5,985 nt of DNA. Origin: Clostridia bacterium (GTDB lineage Bacteria > Bacillota > Clostridia > Christensenellales > HGM11417). Below the pieces are notes generated by a model, which did no database searches, was not told the origin of the DNA, and saw only the letters and a program-made list of their open reading frames with translations. Where the stretch lies: assembly GCA_017407365.1 (NCBI GenBank), contig JAFQWR010000043.1, forward strand, positions 1 through 5,985. Reading direction: 5' to 3'. Position 1 is the stretch's first letter, and each line of letters begins with the position of its first letter. Both the position numbers and the translations under genes were made by a program. Shown piece after piece: positions 1 through 5,164 of this stretch.

Positions 1-748
1 GTTTGGGCTACCGACCTCAGCAGGATATATATTTTTGCTGTCTGCGCTATCGGGGTATCCCGTAGGGGCAAAGCTGATTGCCGACTTTTACAATAAAGGA
101 GAAATCACCTACGAGGAAGCAAAATCCATGAGCGCGTTTTGCAGCACGTCAGGCCCATTTTTTGTGATAGGCACAGTTGGCGGAATGATGTTCAACAGCG
201 CAAAAATCGGATACCTTCTGCTGATATGCCATCTTATAGCCTCCTTTATATGTGGAATTATTTTCAGCGGCCATACAAGAAGGCATTACCGACCGCGCAC
301 ACAGTATTGCAAGGCTTTGCCGCAAATCAGCAGCTCCGCATTAAACGAAAGCGTATATGACGCCATTCTTTCCATACTCACCGTCGGTGGGTTTATCACG
401 GTGTTTTATATGCTTGCCGATATGCTTTTGTTCAGCGGAGTGTTAAAGCCCCTGCTTACTGTATTGCACACAGCATTACCTCATCAGCTTGCAGATGGCA
501 TTATTTACGGATTCATTGAGGTTACAAGAGGCTGTCGCATTTTATCCTCTTACCCCACCCCGATATCCGTTTGCATAACGTGCGCGATCATTTCTTTTGG
601 GGGAATTTCCATCTCATGTCAGGCCATTGCATACTTAAAGCAGTGTAAAATAAAAGCGCGCACCTACCTTTTATTCAAGGCGGTACACGCTGCTCTTGCA
701 TTTATACTCTGTTTGTGCTATTACGCATTAAAATCAGCCATCATTTGA
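1..748 (+). CDS. ylbJ: YlbJ-like sporulation integral membrane protein, 3' part (5' end outside window)
   Basis: The reading frame is open from base 2 to the TGA at 746-748, giving 248 visible residues; the start lies left of the window. The first in-window candidate start (TTG at 35) falls inside a conserved stretch, so it is not the real start. Visible motifs are SGYPVGAK (visible residues 17-24), GPFFVIGTVG (51-60) and GFIEVTRG (170-177), the pattern I associate with YlbJ and its nucleoside-recognition (Gate) domains. Hydrophobic segments lie at about 68-88, 119-144, 186-212 and 222-243. In Bacillus subtilis YlbJ is a membrane protein needed for proper spore cortex formation; its transported substrate is not known. 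Context supports the call: in B. subtilis ylbJ also sits next to rsmD and coaD, although here it is convergent with them. The last 15 bp overlap the end of coaD on the other strand. A generic Gate-domain protein of other function remains possible. Confidence 0.82.
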   Translation, partial: FGLPTSAGYIFLLSALSGYPVGAKLIADFYNKGEITYEEAKSMSAFCSTSGPFFVIGTVGGMMFNSAKIGYLLLICHLIASFICGIIFSGHTRRHYRPRTQYCKALPQISSSALNESVYDAILSILTVGGFITVFYMLADMLLFSGVLKPLLTVLHTALPHQLADGIIYGFIEVTRGCRILSSYPTPISVCITCAIISFGGISISCQAIAYLKQCKIKARTYLLFKAVHAALAFILCLCYYALKSAII

Positions 749-1228
749 CTCATAATAGCGCTTTACGATGGAGGTATACGATTCCTCTGTTAAATATTTT
801 TTTACATCCGCACGGTAGAAAAGAAGCTCCCGTACAACAGAAGAGCTGATATGACAAAGCTCCCGCTCGGTGGGAAGAAAAACCATCTCGGCATTGGGTG
901 CAAGCTCTTTATTGACGTAAAAATAGGATGCCTCGTAGTCAAAATCGACTGTGTTCCTGACTCCTCTTAAAACGGTATAAACGCCGCTTTCCTGCATATA
1001 ATCACACAGCAAGCCGGAGTACGCCACAACCTTTACGTTGGGGAATTTACTCACAGACTCCTCGATAAAGGAAATGCGATCTTCAAGCGAAAAGGTATAC
1101 CGTTTATTTGCATTGATAAGAATAAGAACGGTAACCTCGTCAAACAAATTTAATGCACGCTCAACAAGGCGCATATGCCCAAGTGTAAAAGGATCAAACG
1201 AACCGGGAAACAAGCATTTTTTTATCAT
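734..1228 (-). CDS. coaD: Phosphopantetheine adenylyltransferase (PPAT)
   Basis: This 164-aa protein matches the usual length of about 160 for bacterial PPAT. The enzyme transfers AMP from ATP to 4'-phosphopantetheine to make dephospho-CoA, the penultimate step of coenzyme A synthesis, in the cytosol. The N-terminus carries the nucleotidyltransferase signature PGSFDPFTLGH (residues 8-18), with the TLGH form of the T/HxGH motif. K42 lies in NANKR. LRGVRNTVDFDYE (87-99) supplies substrate-binding arginines, and ISSSVVRE (127-134) is the C-terminal ATP-binding motif. The frame stays open to an ATG at 1303, but I chose the ATG at 1228: the family begins just before the PGSFDP motif, and GGAGGGAAGAGG lies immediately upstream. 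That start overlaps the rsmD stop as ATGA, so translation is probably coupled. It is the last gene of the minus-strand run and ends inside the 3' end of ylbJ. Confidence 0.96.
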   Translation of the reverse strand: MIKKCLFPGSFDPFTLGHMRLVERALNLFDEVTVLILINANKRYTFSLEDRISFIEESVSKFPNVKVVAYSGLLCDYMQESGVYTVLRGVRNTVDFDYEASYFYVNKELAPNAEMVFLPTERELCHISSSVVRELLFYRADVKKYLTEESYTSIVKRYYESNDG

Positions 1229-1776
1229 TCCTCTTCCCTCCAAAAAAGCAATCTCGCTTTTCCGTATTTGCGATTGTCGGTAAGGATCAATCCGCTCGGA
1301 CATTCCGGTGCCTCACCCGACGCATCTACCTCGCCGACACACACGCCGCCCTGATTGAGAAGCTTGAGCCTAACGATTTCGCTAAGTGCTTTTTTCATCA
1401 ACCCTTCCTGATAGGGTGGATCCAGATAAATGATATCAAAGCGGACGCCACGACTGTGAAAGCTTTTAAGTGCAAGCATATAATCTGATTGCAAAACCTC
1501 AATATCTGCCTTGCAGTCGCTTACATTGCGCCGTATAACAGAAATCGCCGCAGAAGAATGATCGCAGGCATAAACCTTTTTAGCTCCGCGAGAATACGCC
1601 TCAAGCGCAATGGCTCCGCACCCCGAAAACAGATCTAATACGGTTGCACCCGGAACCTCCGTTTGCAAAATGTTGAACAACGACTCCCTGACACGATCGA
1701 GCGTTGGTCTGGTAGCCTGACCCTCGGGAGAGGTCAGCCTTTTGCCGCGCAGACTGCCCGCAACAATTCGGATCAC
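1225..1776 (-). CDS. rsmD: 16S rRNA (guanine(966)-N(2))-methyltransferase RsmD
   Basis: This 183-aa class I SAM-dependent methyltransferase is predicted to methylate N2 of G966 (E. coli numbering) in 16S rRNA during 30S assembly. The N-terminal RIVAGSLRGKRL (residues 3-14) and RPTLDRVRESLFNIL (23-37) are typical of RsmD. DLFSGCGAIALEA (48-60) is the SAM-binding loop, D72 is placed to bind the SAM ribose, and DPPY (119-122) is the catalytic motif for exocyclic N-methylation. The frame is open upstream to 1896, but those 40 residues overlap the membrane-protein gene and have no family similarity that I can see. The GTG at 1776 puts RIVAG where family members begin. That GTG shares GTGA with the stop of the upstream gene and has no good ribosome binding site, so it probably depends on reinitiation. 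The stop overlaps the coaD start by 4 bp. The rsmD-coaD pair is common in Firmicutes. Confidence 0.95.
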   Translation of the reverse strand: MIRIVAGSLRGKRLTSPEGQATRPTLDRVRESLFNILQTEVPGATVLDLFSGCGAIALEAYSRGAKKVYACDHSSAAISVIRRNVSDCKADIEVLQSDYMLALKSFHSRGVRFDIIYLDPPYQEGLMKKALSEIVRLKLLNQGGVCVGEVDASGEAPECPSGLILTDNRKYGKARLLFWREEE

Positions 1777-2375
1777 GATTTTTTGCTCTGACGAGCAAGA
1801 ATAGCATCCAATCGACGCTGCATACGGATACCGCGGATATGATAAGCAACACCCACGGTTATAATCTGCACGGCAGCACCGATCAATAAAAGCCATACGC
1901 TGACATTAACGGCAGCCTCCCCTAACCCCATACCAAAGCGAATTGCATAGAAGGGTAAAAAATAGGGGACAAAGGCAACTTTGATTGCGATATATACACG
2001 CTCCAAGCCGCATCCGGTTAAAATAATCATAACAATCAAAGGCAATGCAGAAAGAAAGCCGCTGATGTACCCATACCAGGGACGGAAAGCCGCAACCTGC
2101 TTATACGAGGGAACCTCTTCTCCGTTTTTCATACGTAAAGCGTTGTTCTTTTTCAGCTCAAACGCCGTGTACGCCGCACAGGAGGAAATAACAGCGAAAA
2201 ACATCAGCATACAGCCGATAAACAGAATGATCATAAATACGGAAAGCACGAACTTTTCTTCGATTATTCCGAGTATAATCAACGAAAACAACGAAAGAAC
2301 AACTTCAAACGCAAGAACGATTGCCGCCGTTTTCAGCAGGGGAAGACTACCCCTTAAAATGTCTTTAAGCTTCAT
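1773..2375 (-). CDS. Unrecognised multi-pass membrane protein, 200 aa
   Basis: I do not recognise this protein. It has about five hydrophobic segments at residues 16-39, 42-66, 103-123, 128-146 and 157-179. A polar loop at about 73-99 contains KKNNALRMKNGEE, and the C-terminal tail after residue 180 is strongly basic (RGIRMQRRLD...RQSKKS), so by the positive-inside rule the loop and tail are probably cytoplasmic. There is no cleavable signal peptide, metal-binding cluster or enzymatic motif that I can see. The frame extends to 2441, but I chose the ATG at 2375: AGAGGT lies about 8 bases upstream, overlapping the last codons of the cyclo-ligase gene, and the extra 22 residues would run further into that gene. 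It starts 4 nt after the cyclo-ligase stop and its own stop overlaps the rsmD start, so it looks co-translated with both. Its role is unknown; neighbours give no specific hint beyond housekeeping. Confidence 0.8.
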   Translation of the reverse strand: MKLKDILRGSLPLLKTAAIVLAFEVVLSLFSLIILGIIEEKFVLSVFMIILFIGCMLMFFAVISSCAAYTAFELKKNNALRMKNGEEVPSYKQVAAFRPWYGYISGFLSALPLIVMIILTGCGLERVYIAIKVAFVPYFLPFYAIRFGMGLGEAAVNVSVWLLLIGAAVQIITVGVAYHIRGIRMQRRLDAILARQSKKS

Positions 2376-2379
2376 ATCA

Positions 2380-2934
2380 TTAACCTCTTTTGACGCAAAC
2401 AACACCGTTTTCAGTGACGAGTACGTCCATTGTTTTATCATGTGTTTGTGTGGGGAATATACCGATTTGCTGCGAAAAGCAAAACCCTATTTTTTCCCCG
2501 CTGAAACCGGCTAAAAAGGCATCGTAACATCCCTTGCCATAGCCAAGACGGTTGCCGCATAAATCAAAGGAAACACCGGGCACAACAACTGCATCGCAGT
2601 GAAAGGGGATTTTTTCATCCACACTCGGCTGTCTTGTACGGAAGGGCCCATCGGTCAGATCATTCCACCCGACAAACGGTGCAGGAATAATTCTACCCTC
2701 TTTTGTGGTATGCGGTAGCCAAACGGAAACACCTCTGTTTACCAAACAATCGATAACGTCCTTTGTTTCTGCCTCACTGCCGATTGCAAGATACAGCATT
2801 ACAGAGGAAAACTCTCTTTGCATAAGATAGCTCAAAAGCAGCTGTGATAGAGCCTTTTCCTTTTGCTCTCTATCTGAAATATCAGCTCTTAAACGAAGAT
2901 AATGCTTTCTTGCCGATGTCTTTTCTGTAAACAT
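2380..2934 (-). CDS. 5-formyltetrahydrofolate cyclo-ligase (MTHFS family)
   Basis: This 184-aa protein fits the family of bacterial cyclo-ligases (YgfA/YqgN type), which use ATP to convert 5-formyl-THF to 5,10-methenyl-THF and so return a dead-end folate to one-carbon metabolism. A basic N-terminal helix (ARKHYLRLRADIS, residues 8-20) is typical. E55 lies in the substrate region after the first strand. The main signature is VPGVSFD (118-124) followed by GNRLGYGKGCYD (127-138), the ATP- and folate-binding loop. THDKTMDVLVTE (164-175) is the usual C-terminal segment. The GIxEP segment found in many members is replaced around 97-103 by PFRTRQP. The ATG at 2934 is preceded by GAGAGGTAAGAT, a good ribosome binding site, and keeps the basic helix. 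That start lies 53 bp inside alr, so the two genes overlap in different frames. The stop falls 4 nt before the membrane-protein gene. Confidence 0.94.
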   Translation of the reverse strand: MFTEKTSARKHYLRLRADISDREQKEKALSQLLLSYLMQREFSSVMLYLAIGSEAETKDVIDCLVNRGVSVWLPHTTKEGRIIPAPFVGWNDLTDGPFRTRQPSVDEKIPFHCDAVVVPGVSFDLCGNRLGYGKGCYDAFLAGFSGEKIGFCFSQQIGIFPTQTHDKTMDVLVTENGVVCVKRG

Positions 2935-3982
2935 ATCTTACCTCTCGGCATTGATTGGTTGACGTTAACAGCTCGTAGGGAGAAAAGCCAATTTTTTGTG
3001 CAAGTGAACGGTAAGACGTTTCACTGCCGCCGTAAAGCAAAACAGAATCTCCCACCCTTGCACGAGCCGCGGTAAGATCTACAAACAGCATATTCATACA
3101 AACACGCCCAACAACAGGGCATATTCTGCCGCTTACCTCAACACAGCCACATCCCGAAAAAGCACGGAAATAGCCGTCTGCGTATCCGCAACCGATTATC
3201 CCTATAAGCATATCACGAGTGGCGCAAAAAGTCAAATCATAACCAATCCTTTCCCCTTTTTTCAGCTTTTTCATTGCAATAATTTGTGCAGAAAGCCGTA
3301 TTACAGGGGGCAATGATAAGAGCTCACAGCCTCCGTACAAGGCATAACCTACCCGCACGGCATCGTATTGCATTGCAGAATTTGTAAAGGTAGCAGACGC
3401 CGCGGCGTGTGCAAGGACTGACGGAAATTGCTTTTTAACCTTATCTACCGCACAGGAAAAAAGCTTTTGCGCTTGCCTTAAGTATCCCTTTTCCCCTGAG
3501 CAAAAATGCGTATAAACGCCACTTACCGTAAGCTTGCAGCAGTTTAATAGTACGTGGAGCAATTGAGATAGCCCATCCTGCGTAATTCCCAACCGATGCA
3601 TACCCGTATCAATTTTTATATGCACGCAGGCTCTGCGACCGTTTAATGCACGGACCAGGCAATGCACATCACGGACACAACCCACGGTGTAAACAAAATG
3701 ATCTGACGGATATATTTTTGTTTCTGCGCCAACAGGCATTAAAATCAGAATCGGTTTTCTTGTAGCAAGCCTTGCTCTTCTTGCCTCCTCGATATCAGCA
3801 ACTGCAAAAGCGCAACAAGCACCGTTAAGTGCATAAACTGCAGGAATCAGCCCTGCTCCATACGCATTTGACTTAACCACAGCAATCAGCCCTTTACCCG
3901 AAATTACGTTTCGGATTATTTTGGCATTGTACCTCAGCGCATTCAGATCAACCGTCTTGATACAGGATTGTATAACGACCAC
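2882..3982 (-). CDS. alr: Alanine racemase
   Basis: This 366-aa fold-type III PLP enzyme interconverts L- and D-alanine, supplying D-alanine for peptidoglycan. Key residues are visible: K37 in AVVKSNAYG binds PLP, Y41 follows it, K123 and R130 lie in KIDTGMHRLG, H159 in THF, R210 in VRVGYALYG, the second catalytic base Y248 in RIGYD, Y267 in GYADG, and Y336 in PYE. Two substitutions stand out: the usual KADAYGHG or KANAYGHG reads KSNAYGAG, and the usual CMD reads CMN (295-297). There are 18 cysteines, a high number. The only in-frame start near the conserved IKTVDLNAL is GTG at 3982, but the GGGG upstream is just one base away from it, so initiation is unusual. The C-terminus runs about 14 residues past the normal RYVY end, over the start of the cyclo-ligase gene. 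A non-alanine amino-acid racemase of the same fold is possible but less likely. Confidence 0.93.
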   Translation of the reverse strand: MVVIQSCIKTVDLNALRYNAKIIRNVISGKGLIAVVKSNAYGAGLIPAVYALNGACCAFAVADIEEARRARLATRKPILILMPVGAETKIYPSDHFVYTVGCVRDVHCLVRALNGRRACVHIKIDTGMHRLGITQDGLSQLLHVLLNCCKLTVSGVYTHFCSGEKGYLRQAQKLFSCAVDKVKKQFPSVLAHAAASATFTNSAMQYDAVRVGYALYGGCELLSLPPVIRLSAQIIAMKKLKKGERIGYDLTFCATRDMLIGIIGCGYADGYFRAFSGCGCVEVSGRICPVVGRVCMNMLFVDLTAARARVGDSVLLYGGSETSYRSLAQKIGFSPYELLTSTNQCREVRYVYRKDIGKKALSSFKS

Positions 3983-3995
3983 ACCCCTTTTTGCT

Positions 3996-4025
3996 TTTAT
4001 ACTATGTTATGAATAAAAACAAAAA
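3996..4025 (-). promoter_or_regulatory. Weak candidate promoter before alr
   Basis: In the 47-nt gap between the 137-aa gene and alr, the minus strand reads TATAAA at 4001-3996. The best partners upstream are TTTTTG (4025-4020, 18-bp spacer) or TTGTTT (4022-4017, 15-bp spacer). The region is very AT-rich, so such matches occur by chance. If real, transcription would begin around 3990-3988, only a few bases before the GTG, giving a nearly leaderless alr mRNA. That would fit the poorly spaced ribosome binding site, but this is inference. Confidence 0.25.
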
Positions 4026-4029
4026 ATAG

Positions 4030-4443
4030 TTATTGCACGTCGCTATCCAATGCCGCTTTTAGCTTTCTCTCCTCAATAATCTGCGCTCTGACCTTTAAGT
4101 ATCTTTCGCTTAAAGCAAGCACATATCTTTGTCTGGATTCGTAATCCATCTCATCCATGGCTGTTTCATCCATCAGAAGCTTCAGCGGATTAAAAATATC
4201 ATCCTCGTTATCGATGATTTCTTCAACTTTACTGCGAAAGCTGACTTCTTCGCTGGGAAGCTCTCCGCGAATGAGCACCTGAAGGTGGTCTGCAAAAAGA
4301 GTTTGGATATTGAGATATTCCGATTGCTCCTTCAGCTTTCGCTTTTCCTCCTCGCGCTCAGACCAGAAATCTGAGGCAAGCCGCTTTCTTGCTTCCCTGC
4401 AAAGACTCTTAAAGGTTTTGGCTCGATAGCAAACTTCTTGCAT
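4030..4443 (-). CDS. Unrecognised charged, helical 137-aa protein
   Basis: I do not recognise this protein. It is soluble and strongly charged, with no hydrophobic segment or signal peptide. Residues 1-45 are basic with a run of E/K/R (SEREEEKRKLKEQ, 28-40), which could form an amphipathic helix or short coiled coil. Residues 75-104 are acidic (EEIIDNEDD, DETAMDEMD), and 105-131 are again mixed-charge helix. Two cysteines (C5, C15) do not form a metal-site pattern. The start is secure: ATG at 4443 follows TAGGAGGAATATATT, the best ribosome binding site in the window. It begins 50 nt downstream of the rpsU terminator and ends 47 nt before alr, so it may head the alr-to-coaD run or be transcribed by readthrough from rpsU. 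Many Firmicutes carry yqeY after rpsU; this protein does not resemble YqeY. Coding status is well supported by the start context and the long open frame. Confidence 0.75.
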   Translation of the reverse strand: MQEVCYRAKTFKSLCREARKRLASDFWSEREEEKRKLKEQSEYLNIQTLFADHLQVLIRGELPSEEVSFRSKVEEIIDNEDDIFNPLKLLMDETAMDEMDYESRQRYVLALSERYLKVRAQIIEERKLKAALDSDVQ

Positions 4444-4493
4444 AATATATTCCTCCTATACGGTAAAAAAAAGTCGAATTTTGTCGAAGACAT

Positions 4494-4522
4494 AAAAAAA
4501 ACGACCGCTATATTAGCGATCG
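4494..4522 (-). terminator. Intrinsic terminator of rpsU
   Basis: Reading the minus strand, CGATCGCTA (4522-4514) can pair with TAGCGGTCG (4510-4502) across the 3-base loop ATA. The stem is 9 bp with one T-G wobble and is followed directly by eight Ts (4501-4494). It begins 11 nt after the rpsU stop. This is a textbook Rho-independent terminator and should cut or reduce transcription into the 137-aa gene and alr. Confidence 0.9.
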
Positions 4523-4533
4523 CCTCTTTGGTT

Positions 4534-4713
4534 TTAGGATTTGTAGCTGCGCTTTCTTGCAGCTTCAGATTTCTTTTTGCGTTTTACGCTGGGCTTCTCA
4601 TAGTGTTCTTTTTTACGAAGATCACTGATAATACCGTCTCTTGCGCATTTACGTTTAAAACGACGAATTGCACTATCAAGCGATTCGTTTTCACCGACTC
4701 TGATGGTAGACAC
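4534..4713 (-). CDS. rpsU: 30S ribosomal protein bS21
   Basis: Translation of the minus strand from GTG at 4713 to TAA at 4536-4534 gives 59 residues beginning STIRVGENESLDSAIRRFKR after the initiator, followed by DLRKKEHYEKPSVKRKKK and a basic end. This is bS21, the small basic protein that binds near the 3' end of 16S rRNA, close to the anti-Shine-Dalgarno, and helps initiation. Length and sequence match the family throughout. The GTG start is supported by AAAGGAGGGG (4730-4721), an unusually strong ribosome binding site with a 7-9 base spacing, and by the alignment of STIRV with other members. The gene has its own consensus promoter and a terminator, so it can be expressed alone, although no terminator separates it from the HIT gene upstream. 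HIT-family gene then rpsU is a common order in Clostridia. Confidence 0.97.
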   Translation of the reverse strand: MSTIRVGENESLDSAIRRFKRKCARDGIISDLRKKEHYEKPSVKRKKKSEAARKRSYKS

Positions 4714-4771
4714 CGCAACACCCCTCCTTTGCTACTCAAAACTGTATGAACAAAGTTTCATCGAATATGCA
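4714..4771 (-). promoter_or_regulatory. rpsU 5' leader with two mutually exclusive small hairpins
   Basis: Assuming transcription starts about 7 nt after the -10, the rpsU leader is roughly 58 nt. ATGAA (4761-4757) can pair with TTCAT (4750-4746). Alternatively CTTTGTT (4755-4749) can pair with AGCAAAG (4733-4727; 7 pairs, one wobble), which would cover the first bases of the AAAGGAGGGG ribosome binding site. The two pairings share bases 4750-4749. This could modulate translation, but the helices are short and may be chance. Confidence 0.3.
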
Positions 4772-4777
4772 CATACT

Positions 4778-4806
4778 ATTATATTCTTTTTTTTTGGATG
4801 TGTCAA
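4778..4806 (-). promoter_or_regulatory. Consensus housekeeping-sigma promoter for rpsU
   Basis: On the minus strand a perfect TTGACA (4806-4801) is followed by a 17-bp spacer containing a run of nine As and then a perfect TATAAT (4783-4778). Both hexamers and the spacing match the sigma-A consensus exactly. The promoter sits in the gap between the HIT gene stop and rpsU and predicts a start near 4771. It should be strong, as expected for a ribosomal protein gene. Confidence 0.93.
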
Positions 4807-4822
4807 GCATTTGAAGGGTATT

Positions 4823-5164
4823 TTATGCAGGTTGCCAATTCATTTTTTGTCCGCTGAGAATATGCACATGTACGTGCTGAACCGTTTGACCTGCATCCTC
4901 GCCCTGGTTGATTACAAGACGATAACCGCCCTGAAGCTCTAAAAGCTCTGTTAAGGCAGACACCTTAAGCAGACATTTACCCAAAAGAGCCGCTTGCTCC
5001 TCGGTAGCATCGGCAATTCGAGCAAAATGCTGCTTCAAAAACATCAGATAATGATTTTTAGCCTTGGGATCGATATCACGGATGATAAACATATCCTCAT
5101 CCTGATATACCGGCGTTACGGGAATTTCTCCTGCTATCATTTTACAGAAAAGGCAATCCTTCAT
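4823..5164 (-). CDS. HIT-family (HinT-like) nucleotide hydrolase
   Basis: This 113-aa protein has the length and layout of the HinT branch of the histidine triad family, which hydrolyses AMP-linked phosphoramidates and similar adenosine nucleotides. The histidine triad is HVHVH (residues 97-101) inside GQTVQHVHVHILSG. C4 and C7 in CLFC match the N-terminal cysteine pair of many HIT proteins, which with histidines can hold zinc. NQGEDAGQ (86-93) is the usual phosphate-binding lead-in. The C-terminal end NWQPA differs slightly from the common WPPG. The ATG at 5164 overlaps the mtaB stop as ATGA, with GGAGGT about 9 bases upstream inside the mtaB end, so the two are probably translated together. 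The true cellular substrate of bacterial HIT proteins in this context is not known. Confidence 0.95.
   Translation of the reverse strand: MKDCLFCKMIAGEIPVTPVYQDEDMFIIRDIDPKAKNHYLMFLKQHFARIADATEEQAALLGKCLLKVSALTELLELQGGYRLVINQGEDAGQTVQHVHVHILSGQKMNWQPA

Noticed and set aside
1229..1303. Longer coaD start (ATG at 1303)
   Set aside because: It would add 25 residues with no family counterpart that overlap rsmD. ATG at 1228 has a clear ribosome binding site and a 4-bp overlap.
1777..1896. Longer rsmD start (1896)
   Set aside because: The extra 40 residues overlap the membrane-protein gene in another frame and lie outside the conserved RsmD N-terminus.
1981..2514. 177-codon open frame on the + strand
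   Set aside because: It is antisense to the membrane-protein gene and the cyclo-ligase end. It has low-complexity composition and no plausible start signal.
4457..4462. TATAGG as a -10 box for the 137-aa gene
   Set aside because: It overlaps the ribosome binding site, so a transcript from it would lack that site, and no -35 lies at the right distance.
4438..4749. Open frame of 103 codons on the + strand, and a neighbouring one to 4942
   Set aside because: They are antisense to rpsU, its terminator and promoter. The rpsU protein match is unambiguous and the + frames show no family motif or ribosome binding site.
4784..4800. A9 run as a repeat or slippage element
   Set aside because: It is the spacer of the rpsU promoter and fits as an ordinary AT-rich spacer.
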